Source: Steroidobacteraceae bacterium
Lineage (GTDB): Bacteria; Pseudomonadota; Gammaproteobacteria; Steroidobacterales; Steroidobacteraceae
Reading direction: 5' to 3'
Length of the DNA stretch: 64,000 nt
NCBI GenBank assembly: GCA_025458865.1
Contig: JALORP010000007.1
Span: 1 to 64,000, forward strand
Shown: one piece after another, positions 1 through 8,205 of the stretch
How the letters are laid out: each line of letters starts with the position of its first letter
How positions within the stretch are numbered: the first letter of the stretch is position 1
Notes under the pieces: generated by a model
Database searches by the model: none
What the model was told of the DNA's origin: nothing
What the model saw: only the letters and a program-made list of their open reading frames with translations
Translations under genes and position numbers: made by a program

Positions 1-135
1 GAGGGGGCCCCACAGCCGAGCATAAAGCGGCGCGAGGCTCGGCGAGCGCCGCAGCGAGGCGAGGAGTGCCCCCCGCCGGATCCCGGTCGCGGCGCAGGCG
101 CTACTTCCGATGTCCGGCCCGCCCGCGCGACGCAT

Positions 136-156
136 CGCGGGGACAGTCCCCCGCGC
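136..156. repeat. GGGGAC-type palindrome downstream of abgT-like gene
   Basis: The core at 139-151 is a perfect GGGGAC-A-GTCCCC palindrome, extended by GC-rich flanks with one unpaired C. It lies just beyond the stop of the minus-strand AbgT-like gene, where a terminator could sit, but there is no T-run. The GGGGACA core resembles the arm ends of the two larger inverted-repeat elements near 21.6 and 23.4 kb, though it is too short to prove kinship. The rest of 1-165 holds only GC-rich sequence with no gene I can support. Confidence 0.35.
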
Positions 157-165
157 GGGCGCGGG

Positions 166-1761
166 TCAGGAGGCTGGCCAGTAGAGCGGCGTCGCGGGAC
201 CGAGCGGCAGGCCGAGCACGAACACGTAGAGGTAGAAGAACGCCGTCCACCCGATCATGAACACGATCGTGTACGGCAGCATCGTGGCTATCAGCGTGCC
301 GATGCCCAGGTTGCGCACATAGCGCGTCGCCATCGCCAGGATCAGCCCGAAGTAGGACATCATCGGCGTGATCACGTTGCTCACCGAGTCGCCCACGCGG
401 TAGGCCGCCTGCGTCAGCTCCGGGCTGTAGCCCAGGAGCATCAGCATCGGCACGAAGATCGGCGCCATGATCGCCCACTTCGCACTAGCGCTGCCGATCG
501 CCAGGTTGATGAAGGCGCAGAACGGGATGAACAGCAGGAAGAACATCGGGCCCGTCAGGCCGATCGCCTCGAGGCTCCGGGCACCCAGCACCGCCGTGAT
601 CGTGCCGATGTTGGACCAGCCGAACCAGGCCACGAACTGCGCCGCGAAGAACACCAGCACGATGTAGAGGCCGAGCGTGCGCATGCCCTCCTCCATCGCC
701 TTGATCACGTCGCGGTCGTTCTTGAGCGTGCCGACGGCGCGGCCGTAGACGAAACCCGGCACCACGAACATGACGAAGATGAACGCCACCACGCCGTTCA
801 GGAACGGCGAGTGCAGGATGCTGCCGGTCTGCGGGTTGCGCAGGATGCCGTCCTGCGGCACCACGGTCCAGGCGATCAGCGCGGCGGTCACGAGCGCGGC
901 CACGCCCGCGCGGCGCAGCCCGCGCCGCTCGGCGTCGCTCAGCGGCTCCATCCGCGTCGCGGCGCCGAGTTCCTCGCTCGCCCCGGCGGGATCCCAGGCG
1001 CCGAGCTTCGGCTCGACGATGCGCGCCGTGACCCACCAGCCGAGGAGGGTGACGAGGAAGGTGCTGGCGAACATGAAGTACCAGTTCACCAGCGGGTGGA
1101 CCGTGTACGCGGGATCCATCAGCTGCGCCGACTGCTGGGTGAGGCCCGCGAGCAGCGGGTCGATCGTGCCGATCACGAGGTTGGCGCTGTAGCCACCGGA
1201 GACGCCGGCGAAGGCAGCCGCCAGGCCCGCCAGCGGGTGGCGGCCGAGCGAGTGGAAGATGGCCGCGGCGAGGGGCACCAGCACGACGTAGCCCATCTCC
1301 GAGGCGGCGTTGGACAGCACGCCGGCGAACACGATTGCGAACGTCACGATCTCGCGTCCCGCGCCCAGGACGAGCTTGCGGATCACCGCGGCGAACAGGC
1401 CCGAGCGTTCGGCCACCGCGACGCCGAGCAGCGCGACCAGCACCACCCCGAGCGGCGCGAAGCCCGTGAAGTTCGTGACGAAGCCTTCGACGATGCGCCG
1501 CAGGCCCGCGGCGGAGAGGAGGTTCACGACCTCGATCATGCCGTCGGGCGCGCGTCCGGCCGCGCCTTCGGGCCGCGGGTCGGCCACGCTGAAGCCGAGC
1601 CAGGAGAGCGCGCCGCTCGCGACCAGCACGGCCAGCGCGAACAGCGCGAACAGCGTCACCGGGTGGGGGAGCAGGTTGCCCAGGAACTCGACCGTGTCGA
1701 GGAAGCGGGTGAAGGCGCCCCGCCTGGCCGGCGCAGCCGCCGCGCGCGAATCTCCCGCCAT
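166..1761 (-). CDS. AbgT family transporter
   Basis: A predicted inner-membrane transporter of 531 residues, the usual size for the AbgT family (p-aminobenzoyl-glutamate importer AbgT, and the MtrF/YdaH members reported to export sulfonamides). The sequence shows many hydrophobic helices and the family-typical stretch SNAASEMGYVVLVPLAAA followed by GVSGGYSANLVIGTIDPLLAGL in the middle of the protein. I chose the ATG at 1761 (MAGDSRAA) because the upstream in-frame extension is low-complexity and non-membrane. No abgA/abgB peptidase genes are adjacent, so the substrate cannot be named. It is divergent from the GGDEF/EAL gene. Confidence 0.88.
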   Translation of the reverse strand: MAGDSRAAAAPARRGAFTRFLDTVEFLGNLLPHPVTLFALFALAVLVASGALSWLGFSVADPRPEGAAGRAPDGMIEVVNLLSAAGLRRIVEGFVTNFTGFAPLGVVLVALLGVAVAERSGLFAAVIRKLVLGAGREIVTFAIVFAGVLSNAASEMGYVVLVPLAAAIFHSLGRHPLAGLAAAFAGVSGGYSANLVIGTIDPLLAGLTQQSAQLMDPAYTVHPLVNWYFMFASTFLVTLLGWWVTARIVEPKLGAWDPAGASEELGAATRMEPLSDAERRGLRRAGVAALVTAALIAWTVVPQDGILRNPQTGSILHSPFLNGVVAFIFVMFVVPGFVYGRAVGTLKNDRDVIKAMEEGMRTLGLYIVLVFFAAQFVAWFGWSNIGTITAVLGARSLEAIGLTGPMFFLLFIPFCAFINLAIGSASAKWAIMAPIFVPMLMLLGYSPELTQAAYRVGDSVSNVITPMMSYFGLILAMATRYVRNLGIGTLIATMLPYTIVFMIGWTAFFYLYVFVLGLPLGPATPLYWPAS

Positions 1762-1886
1762 TGCTGCCCCCGACGCCTGAACGAAAGTTCGTGGATCGTA
1801 CGTTTGGGGGCCGGGGGCGGCAAGGCCGGTCCAGCCCGCGGCCAGGCCGGCGGGCGGCGGAAACCCCCTCGCGTGGCGGTTATTTG

Positions 1887-1892
1887 TATTAT
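1887..1892 (+). promoter_or_regulatory. Possible -10 box (TATTAT) for the GGDEF/EAL gene
   Basis: An AT-rich island (TATTTGTATTATG) stands out in the GC-rich divergent spacer and contains TATTAT about 60 bp before the ATG at 1952. No convincing -35 is visible at 17 bp. A small ACGAA-AG-TTCGT palindrome lies at 1781-1792 in the same spacer. Confidence 0.25.
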
Positions 1893-1951
1893 GTTCTCCC
1901 GACGTGCGGCCGCGGCCCGAGAGCCACAACAACGACCCGCATCGGCGCAGG

Positions 1952-4108
1952 ATGAGCAAGCTGTCCGTCAGAGCGCGCGCCCTCTCGCTTGCCGCCCTCC
2001 TCGTTGCGGCCCTGCTGGCGCTGCCCGCGATCCTGATCGTCGCCGACCACGGGCTTCACGTGCGCGCCGACCAGGCGGCGGTGGACCGGCTGGCCGCTTC
2101 GCTGGGCTCCACGGCGGATGCGGCCGGGCCGGTCGCGAGCCTGCGGGCCGAGCTCGAGGGACTGTCCGAAACGGTGCTCGTCAACCGCCTCGTCCTGCTG
2201 GGGGCGGGTGGCCTCGTGCTGCTGCTGGTGGCGCTGGCCGTCGCCTGGCGCATCGCACGGTCCCTCGAGGCCGGCATCGCGGCCGTGCGCGAGGCCGCGG
2301 CTCGGCTGGCGGGTGGCGACTGGTCGCGCCCGGTCACGGGCTTCGACGGCGGCCCGGCGGCAGACATCGCTGCCTCGCTCGAGTCGTTGCGCGAGGCGCT
2401 GCTCAGGCGCGAGTCTGCCGCACGCTGGCTCGACGTGATGCTCGACAGCATGAGCGATGCGGTGTTCGTCACCTCCCCGGAGGGCCGGATCAAGCGCGTG
2501 AACGCGGCGGCCACGGAGCTGACCGGCTGGTCCCTGGATGAGCTGCTCGGCCGCGACGTCGCCACCCTCGTCGCCGAGCAGGACCGCGAGCGGTTCAACG
2601 TCGAGCAGGCCTCGCAGGAGACGGCCGAGTTCACCGTGCATACCCATGCCGGGCAGACCATCCCGGTGTCGCTGTCCGGCTCCCGCCTCGCCGCGCCCGA
2701 CCCCCAGTTCGAGGGCTGCCTGTTCGTCGCACGCAACATCACCGAGCGCAAGCGCGCGGAGCGCCGCATCCGGTACCTGGCGCGCTACGACACCCTGACC
2801 AAAGTACCCAACCGGATGCAGTTCCAGCACTCGCTGCAGCAGGCGATCGCCCGCGCGCGGCGCAGCAGGAAGTCGCTGGCGCTGCTGTACATCGACCTCG
2901 ACCGGTTCAAGGAGGTCAACGACACCTTCGGCCACGCGGCCGGCGACCGGGCGCTCGAGATCCTGAGCGAGCGGCTGATCGCGCGGCTGCCCAAGGAAAC
3001 CCTGCTCGGTCGGCTGGCCGGCGACGAGTTCGGCCTGTTCATCGAGAACCTCGACGGCGACCAGGACTGCCGCCCGGCGACGGCGGCGATCGCGCGCGAG
3101 CTGCTCGAGCAGATCGCCCGACCCTTCCACCTCGGCGCGCAGGAGCTGTACGTGTCGGCCAGCATCGGCATCGCGTTCTGCCCGGGCGACGCCGACAACG
3201 TGGTGGACCTGATCCGCAACGCCGACGCGGCGATGTACCACTCGAAGCAGAACGGCGGGAACAGCCACACTTTCTACGCCGCCGAGATGAACGCCGTCGC
3301 GGTCGAACGGCTGATGCTGAAGAGCAAGCTGCGCCGCGCCATCGAGCGCGACGAACTGGTGATGCTCTACCAGCCCAAGGTCGACCTGCGGGACGGGCGC
3401 CTCGTCGGCAGCGAGGCGCTGCTGCGGTGGCGGCTGCCGGGGCACGGCGACATCTCGCCGTCGCAGTTCATCCCGCTCGCCGAGGAGTCGAACCTGATAC
3501 TCGACGTCGGCGCGTGGGTGCTGCGGCGCGTGTGCCGCGACTACCGGGTGTGGCGGGACAGCGTGGCCGACCCTGGGCGCGTGTCCATCAACCTGTCGCT
3601 GAAGCAGCTGCGGCAGGCCGAGTTCATCCCGCGCTTCCGCTCTGTGTTCGACGATTACGGCGTATCGCCGCAGCACTTCGAGCTCGAGATCACCGAGACG
3701 ACGCTCATGACCGACGCCCGCCGCATGGTGCGCCTGCTCGACGAGCTGCGCGCGATGGGCGTGCACCTGTCCATCGACGACTTCGGCACCGGCTACTCGT
3801 CGCTCGCCGCGCTGCAGCAGTTCCCGGTCGGCACGCTCAAGATCGACCAGACTTTCGTCCGCCACGCCACCGTGTCCCGCGACGACGCCGCGCTGGTCCG
3901 GACGATCATCGAGATGGGCCGCAACCTGAACCTCGAGGTGCTCGCCGAGGGCATCGAGACGGTCGAGCAGCTCGCCTTCCTGCGAGGGCTCGGTTGCCAC
4001 TACGGCCAGGGCCAGCTGTTCGGCGAGGCCATGGTCGCCGATGACCTCCTCGCCCTGATGGTTGCCCAGGCCCGCGGCGAGCGGCGCTTCGCCGCGCTGT
4101 TCGGCTGA
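1952..4108 (+). CDS. Membrane-bound PAS-GGDEF-EAL cyclic-di-GMP protein
   Basis: A 718-residue signalling protein predicted to make and/or degrade cyclic-di-GMP at the inner membrane. Two N-terminal membrane segments (about residues 9-31 and 78-99) flank a short sensor region. They are followed by a HAMP-like linker, a PAS domain (about 155-270), a GGDEF domain (about 275-440) and an EAL domain (about 460-710). The cyclase signature reads AGDEF (356-360), a substitution found in active enzymes, with no obvious RxxD inhibitory site just before it. The EAL motif is intact (SEALLRW, 487-493), as are DDFGTGYSS and EGIETVEQ, so phosphodiesterase activity is likely. The ATG at 1952 was chosen because the membrane segment follows immediately. 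Net activity cannot be predicted. Confidence 0.92.
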   Translation: MSKLSVRARALSLAALLVAALLALPAILIVADHGLHVRADQAAVDRLAASLGSTADAAGPVASLRAELEGLSETVLVNRLVLLGAGGLVLLLVALAVAWRIARSLEAGIAAVREAAARLAGGDWSRPVTGFDGGPAADIAASLESLREALLRRESAARWLDVMLDSMSDAVFVTSPEGRIKRVNAAATELTGWSLDELLGRDVATLVAEQDRERFNVEQASQETAEFTVHTHAGQTIPVSLSGSRLAAPDPQFEGCLFVARNITERKRAERRIRYLARYDTLTKVPNRMQFQHSLQQAIARARRSRKSLALLYIDLDRFKEVNDTFGHAAGDRALEILSERLIARLPKETLLGRLAGDEFGLFIENLDGDQDCRPATAAIARELLEQIARPFHLGAQELYVSASIGIAFCPGDADNVVDLIRNADAAMYHSKQNGGNSHTFYAAEMNAVAVERLMLKSKLRRAIERDELVMLYQPKVDLRDGRLVGSEALLRWRLPGHGDISPSQFIPLAEESNLILDVGAWVLRRVCRDYRVWRDSVADPGRVSINLSLKQLRQAEFIPRFRSVFDDYGVSPQHFELEITETTLMTDARRMVRLLDELRAMGVHLSIDDFGTGYSSLAALQQFPVGTLKIDQTFVRHATVSRDDAALVRTIIEMGRNLNLEVLAEGIETVEQLAFLRGLGCHYGQGQLFGEAMVADDLLALMVAQARGERRFAALFG

Positions 4109-4126
4109 TGGCCCGGATAAAAAAAT

Positions 4127-4159
4127 CGGGCGGGCCGTTGCCGGCCTGCCCGAAAGTTT
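4127..4159 (+). terminator. GC-rich stem-loop after the GGDEF/EAL gene
   Basis: An 11-bp stem with one G-T mismatch (arms 4127-4137 and 4142-4152, loop TTGC) lies 18 bp past the stop codon. A run of seven A residues precedes it (4119-4125) and only AAAGTTT follows, so on the plus strand the T-tract is poor. Likely a weak terminator. Confidence 0.4.
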
Positions 4160-4218
4160 GGGGGTCACTCGTCAGACGCGACAGAAGATAACCTGACTCG
4201 AGACGGTCGTCAAGGGTT

Positions 4219-4252
4219 TGTATAGCTTGACACTGTACAAACCATGTATAAT
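4219..4252 (+). promoter_or_regulatory. Promoter with overlapping CarH-like operator repeats
   Basis: A TTGACA box (4227-4232) and a perfect TATAAT (4247-4252) stand just before the MerR-type gene, with a short 14-bp spacer. The hexamers TGTACA (4234-4239) and TGTATA (4245-4250) are 11 bp apart start to start, and a third TGTATA sits at 4219-4224. CarH-family repressors are known to bind 11-bp direct repeats containing TnTACA-like cores. The repeats overlap the -10 box, as expected for autorepression. Transcription from this -10 would begin at about 4258-4260, on the ATG at 4259, and no ribosome-binding site precedes that codon, suggesting a leaderless mRNA. Confidence 0.6.
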
Positions 4253-4258
4253 TCACCC

Positions 4259-5167
4259 ATGAACTTGTCCGCCAGCCCCGCCATGTACTCCATCAAGGCC
4301 GTTTCACACGCCACGGGCCTCAGCATCGAGACCCTGAGGGCCTGGGAGCGCCGCTACGGCATCGTCGAGCCGACCCGCGACGGCAACGGCCGTCGGGCCT
4401 ACCGTCCGGAAGACGTGATCCGCCTGCGCAAGCTGCGCGAGGCGACCGAGCGCGGCCACCCCATCAGCCGCCTCGCCCGGCTCGGGTCCAGCGACATCGA
4501 GCGCCTGCTGGGGCAGCCGGCTCCCCGCCAGGCCGGCCCCGCCCCGCTTGCCAACATCGCCGCGCAGATCCTCGAGGCGGCATCCGATTACCGGCCCGCG
4601 GACTGCGACCGGCTGCTGGCCACTGCGCTCGCGCTCCTGCCGCTGTCGCAGGTGGTGCACGAGATCCTTTCACCCCTGATGCGCGAGATCGGCGAGCGCT
4701 GGCACCGCGGCGAACTGTCCATCGCGCAGGAGCGCATGGTCAGCATGGCGCTGCGCAAGCAGCTTTCCAGCGTGCTCGACACCTACGGGCGCATCGCCAC
4801 GGGCCCGGTCATGGTCTTCGCCACGCCCTCCGGCGAGCGCCATGAACTCGGGATCCTCATGGGCGCGCTGCTCGCCTCGGCCCGTAACGCGCGCTGCCAC
4901 TACCTCGGCTCCGACCTGCCGGTCGCCGACCTCGCCACCTACGCGACCCGGGTGCAGGCCAGGGTGGTCGTGCTGTCGGTGCTGACACAGGCGGCCAGCC
5001 TGCCGCAGCTCGCCGAGCTGGCCCAGTTCCTGCCCGAGTCCATCGAGTTGTGGGTGGGTGGCGGCGTAGTCGAACGCGCGGGCCGCGAGACCCTCCCGGC
5101 GTGGCTGAAGCTGCTCCCGGACCTCGCCAGCTTCGACCAGGAAGTCGCGCTGCTCGCCTCCCGCTGA
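4259..5167 (+). CDS. CarH/LitR-like MerR regulator with B12-binding domain
   Basis: A 302-residue transcription factor. The N-terminus is a MerR winged helix (about residues 9-75; LSIETLRAWERRYG and RRAYRPEDV). A helical B12-cap domain (about 95-175) and a cobalamin-binding fold (about 183-300) follow. The lower axial ligand motif ExHxxG is present (E193, H195, G198). In light sensors of the CarH type the cap carries W-x9-E-H; here it reads W148-x9-E158-R159, so the upper-face histidine is replaced by arginine. The protein may therefore sense B12 without the usual light-induced bis-histidine chemistry. The ATG at 4259 is preferred over one at 4244 because the latter lies inside the promoter and operator. 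Located upstream of hemG in the same orientation. Confidence 0.88.
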   Translation: MNLSASPAMYSIKAVSHATGLSIETLRAWERRYGIVEPTRDGNGRRAYRPEDVIRLRKLREATERGHPISRLARLGSSDIERLLGQPAPRQAGPAPLANIAAQILEAASDYRPADCDRLLATALALLPLSQVVHEILSPLMREIGERWHRGELSIAQERMVSMALRKQLSSVLDTYGRIATGPVMVFATPSGERHELGILMGALLASARNARCHYLGSDLPVADLATYATRVQARVVVLSVLTQAASLPQLAELAQFLPESIELWVGGGVVERAGRETLPAWLKLLPDLASFDQEVALLASR

Positions 5168-5169
5168 CC

Positions 5170-5184
5170 GCGTGACGGTCACGC
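5170..5184. promoter_or_regulatory. 15-bp perfect palindrome between regulator and hemG
   Basis: GCGTGAC-G-GTCACGC starts two bases after the MerR-type gene stop and about 130 bp before the hemG start. No T-run follows, so an operator is as likely as a terminator hairpin. It does not match the TGTACA-type repeats upstream of the regulator. Confidence 0.4.
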
Positions 5185-5312
5185 AAGGCCGTCTTCACCC
5201 GGTCCCCGGCCCAGAGGGTGATTGCCCTAGATTCTGTCGGTACCGTGTCGAACGTAGGAGTCGGCCTCGCGTCGTCGCCGGGGGACGCCGGGCGCGGGCA
5301 AGGAGGTACGAC

Positions 5313-5867
5313 ATGATTCCCGTCCTGATCGCATACACCACGACCGAGGGCCAGACGCGCAAGGTGGCTGAGTTCATGGCTGGCGCACTCGCCGAGCAGG
5401 GTTACCGCGCGGATGTCGTGGACGTCGCGTCCGGGCGCGCCGCTGGCGTGCAGCCCTTGTATGCCGTCGCCATCGTTGGTGGCTCGGTGCACATGGGCCA
5501 TCACGCGCCCGAACTCGCGCGCTTCCTGCGCACGCACGCCGGCTGGCTCGCCAGCGTGCCGCTCGCGCTCTTCTCCGTGAGCCTGACCGCCGCCCGGGAG
5601 GGCCCCGACAGCGAGTCCACGACCGCGCGCATGATGGAGGACCTGCTGAAGGAAACGGGCCTCGAGCCGGTGAAGAGCTGCCGCGTCGCCGGTGCGCTGC
5701 GCTACAGCGAGTACGGGCCGGTGAAGCGCATGGCCGTGCGCAGTGTCGCAAGGGCCGCGGGCGCGCCGGTGGACGAGGACGTGGAGTTCACCGACTGGGA
5801 CGACGTCCGGCGCTTCGCGGTCGAGTTCGCCAGGGATTTCAGCGGCGCCCCGCGCGAAGTCGCCTAG
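5313..5867 (+). CDS. hemG: HemG-type menaquinone-dependent protoporphyrinogen IX dehydrogenase
   Basis: A flavodoxin-fold enzyme of 184 residues, close to the roughly 180 of Escherichia coli HemG, which oxidises protoporphyrinogen IX to protoporphyrin IX in heme synthesis and passes electrons to quinone. The FMN phosphate loop is visible at residues 8-18 (YTTTEGQTRKV), and VGGSVHMGHH (about 55-64) corresponds to the second FMN loop of HemG proteins. The start ATG at 5313 is preceded by AGGAGG at 5301-5306, which decides against upstream starts. Flavodoxin-like proteins of other function are the main alternative. Confidence 0.8.
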   Translation: MIPVLIAYTTTEGQTRKVAEFMAGALAEQGYRADVVDVASGRAAGVQPLYAVAIVGGSVHMGHHAPELARFLRTHAGWLASVPLALFSVSLTAAREGPDSESTTARMMEDLLKETGLEPVKSCRVAGALRYSEYGPVKRMAVRSVARAAGAPVDEDVEFTDWDDVRRFAVEFARDFSGAPREVA

Positions 5868-5881
5868 CGACCCGCGAACGC

Positions 5882-6511
5882 TCAGCGCGCCGCCGGTGGC
5901 TCCGGTCGGCCGGCAGGGTCGGCTGCGAGCATTTCCTGGCTGTGCCGCAGAAGTACGACGAGGGCGCGGCCGAAGGCCTCGTCGAGCGCAGCGGTCACGC
6001 CGCTCACCGTGTTCTTCGCCGCGGGCACCTCGGCGCTCGCCGTCCAGGTCCCGAGCGTGCGCCGGCTGTCCTGGCGCCCGAGCGTCGCGGCCATCGTCAC
6101 CCGCGCCACGGGCGGCACCCCGGCCACGTAGTCGGCCTCGAAGCGGCGGAGCTCGAGGGCGAGCACGTGGGTCGCGCCGAAGCGGGCCGGTTCGGCCTCC
6201 ACGTTGCGCAGGGCCCCGGCCGTGGCGAGCGTCTCGACGGCCGCGGCCTGCACCACCGCGCCGAGCTCGCCGCTCCAGCGAACGCCGGCGAGGTAATCCA
6301 GTCGGTTGCCGGGCCACAGAGTGGCGATGCGATCCGTCCGCAGCCCCGGCGCCACCGCCGGGCGCAGCACGAGCAGATCCACGGGGAAAGCGACGGCCAC
6401 CTCCATGGCCGGCGCCGAGAGGCGGTAGATCCGCTCCTCGGGGACGTTCCGCTCGAAGCTCGGCGCGCAGGCGGACAGCAGCAGCGCAGCGGTGAGGACC
6501 AGGCTTCTCAT
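5882..6511 (-). CDS. ABC-transport auxiliary lipoprotein of MCE system
   Basis: A 209-residue outer-membrane lipoprotein predicted from its signal and lipobox (LSAC, Cys15). It resembles the PqiC/ABC_trans_aux family that accompanies MCE proteins and is thought to support lipid movement across the periplasm. Its start overlaps the end of the MCE gene by 4 bp, making it the last gene of a four-gene operon (permease, ATPase, MCE, lipoprotein). Conservation of this family is weak, so the assignment leans on the operon context. Confidence 0.78.
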   Translation of the reverse strand: MRSLVLTAALLLSACAPSFERNVPEERIYRLSAPAMEVAVAFPVDLLVLRPAVAPGLRTDRIATLWPGNRLDYLAGVRWSGELGAVVQAAAVETLATAGALRNVEAEPARFGATHVLALELRRFEADYVAGVPPVARVTMAATLGRQDSRRTLGTWTASAEVPAAKNTVSGVTAALDEAFGRALVVLLRHSQEMLAADPAGRPEPPAAR

Positions 6512-7443
6512 GGCGGTATCTCCACGCCGCGGGTGGATGGCTGGTAGAGCAGTCGCGAGGGGTCCTGCTCGAGGCTTCGGCCGAGCTGTTCGACGCTCCG
6601 CGCAGTCTCGCGCAGATCACGCACCAGCGCTTCGAACTCGGCGAGCCCCTGGCCGCCAAAACGGTTCACGCTGGCCTCGTTGGCAGCGATGAGCTGGTTC
6701 ATGCGGGCGCTGGCCTCGGCGATGCTGTCGGCGGCGGCGCGCAGCCGCGCCATGGCGAAGCGGACATCCGGTGTGGTCGAGGCCGCCAGGTCGCGCGTGG
6801 CGCCAGCCGCGCCGCGGATCTCCTCCACGGCCGCGTTGACGTTCGCCAGGAGGCGGCGCGCATCGGCCATCGCTTCCGGCAGCTCCTGCGTCGAGCGGTC
6901 GAAGTTGGCGATGACCGCGTTGATGGATTCGACGTTCTGATCCGAGAGGATCTCGTTGAGGCGGTTCAGCACCTCGCCGGCCTGCGCCACCACGTCCGGC
7001 AGGCTGCTGAGGAACACGTCGAACTCGGAGCGCTCGGAGGGGATCACCGGGTACTGCAGGCTCGGCACCGTGTCCAGCTTCGGCCGGGAGGGGTCCGCCG
7101 GCTTCAGGTCCACGAACAGCAGCCCGGTGACGCCCTGCAGCGCGAGGCGGGCCACGGTGTCGCCGTGAATCGGTGTGTCCTCGGAAATGTTGGCGACGAC
7201 CCGCACGCGGCTCGGGTCGCGCGGATCGAGGCCGATGCGCAGCACACGCCCGACCGCGACGCCGAGGTAGCGCACCGAGCTGCCCTCGGAGAGGCCAAAG
7301 ACGCTGCCGTCGAAGTAGATCTCGTGGCGCACGTAGCTGCGCCGGTCGCCGGATTCCGAGTACCAGAGCACGAAGCCGGTGGCCATGGCCGCGAGCAGCA
7401 CCACGAAGGCGCCGACCGCGACGTAGTTCGGGTCCCTGTCCAT
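6508..7443 (-). CDS. MCE/MlaD-family periplasmic lipid-binding protein
   Basis: A 311-residue protein with one N-terminal transmembrane anchor (about residues 9-28), one MCE domain (about 38-118; EIYFDGSVFGLSEGSSVRY and ALQGVTGLLFVDL), and a long helical tail rich in N, A and E (about 160-300). MCE proteins form hexameric rings that carry phospholipids or other lipids between membranes. The tail is longer than in E. coli MlaD and may form a coiled-coil conduit. It lies 3 bp downstream of the ATPase gene. Cargo and direction are unknown. Confidence 0.88.
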   Translation of the reverse strand: MDRDPNYVAVGAFVVLLAAMATGFVLWYSESGDRRSYVRHEIYFDGSVFGLSEGSSVRYLGVAVGRVLRIGLDPRDPSRVRVVANISEDTPIHGDTVARLALQGVTGLLFVDLKPADPSRPKLDTVPSLQYPVIPSERSEFDVFLSSLPDVVAQAGEVLNRLNEILSDQNVESINAVIANFDRSTQELPEAMADARRLLANVNAAVEEIRGAAGATRDLAASTTPDVRFAMARLRAAADSIAEASARMNQLIAANEASVNRFGGQGLAEFEALVRDLRETARSVEQLGRSLEQDPSRLLYQPSTRGVEIPP

Positions 7444-7446
7444 CGT

Positions 7447-8205
7447 TCAACCTGCTCCTGCGGCGGCGCGGCGGCGTTCGCCGTGGAAGTACTCGCGGAT
7501 CCAAGGATGCTCGTGACGGGTGATTTCGTCGAGGGTCCCGCTCACCATGCGCCGGTCCACGATCACCCCGACACGGTTGCAGGTCCGGAAGATCGTGTCG
7601 AGGTCGTGGGTGATCATCACCACGGTCAGCGCCAGGCTCTTCTGCAGGTAGAGCACCAGCCGGTCGAAGGCCGCGGCCGAGATCGGATCGAGGCCCGAGG
7701 TGGGCTCGTCGAGGAACAGCAGCACCGGGTCGAGCGCCAGCGCGCGCGCGAGCGCCGCGCGCTTGACCATGCCGCCGGAGAGCTGCGCCGGGTACTTGTC
7801 GGCCGCTTCGGGCGGCAGGCCTACCATGCGGATGCGCAGTTCCGCCAGCTGGCGGCAGGTCGCCGGCTCAAGGTCGTGGAACTCGTTGATCGGCAACTCC
7901 ACGTTCTGCACCACGGTGAGGGACGTGAACAGCGCCCCGTGCTGGAAAGTGACCCCGTAGCGGCGCTTGACGTCGAGCAGCTCGCGCGGCGAGGCGCCGA
8001 CCACCTCGCGGCCCTCGATGCGCACGGAACCCGCGCGCGGCGACTGCAGGCCGAGCATGGTCCGAAGCAGCACGGACTTGCCGCTGCCGGAGCCGCCGAC
8101 GATGCCGAACACCTCGCCCGGATACACGTCGAGGTCGAGACCCTCGTGCACGACCTGCCGGCCGAAGCGGTTGTGCACGCCGCGCACCGAAATGACCGGC
8201 TCCAT
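7447..8205 (-). CDS. MlaF-like ABC transporter ATP-binding protein
   Basis: A 252-residue ABC ATPase energising the MCE lipid transporter. Walker A reads GGSGSGKS, the signature is LSGGMVKRAALARAL, and Walker B with D-loop is LLFLDEPTSGLD. These features, with the GMxKR variant signature, match the MlaF/Ttg2A group. Its ATG overlaps the permease stop (ATGA at 8205), implying translational coupling to the permease. Confidence 0.93.
   Translation of the reverse strand: MEPVISVRGVHNRFGRQVVHEGLDLDVYPGEVFGIVGGSGSGKSVLLRTMLGLQSPRAGSVRIEGREVVGASPRELLDVKRRYGVTFQHGALFTSLTVVQNVELPINEFHDLEPATCRQLAELRIRMVGLPPEAADKYPAQLSGGMVKRAALARALALDPVLLFLDEPTSGLDPISAAAFDRLVLYLQKSLALTVVMITHDLDTIFRTCNRVGVIVDRRMVSGTLDEITRHEHPWIREYFHGERRRAAAGAG

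Noticed and set aside
4127-4152. REP-like copy of elements A and B
   Set aside because: It is a GC stem-loop but shares no GGGGACAT arm sequence; listed as a weak terminator instead.
1889-4168. Long antisense open frame opposite the GGDEF/EAL gene
   Set aside because: Same GC-driven artefact; no recognisable domain, and the sense strand encodes a full PAS-GGDEF-EAL protein.
4109-5312. Carotenoid or photolyase genes expected near a CarH-like regulator
   Set aside because: None seen; the neighbours are a GGDEF/EAL protein and HemG.
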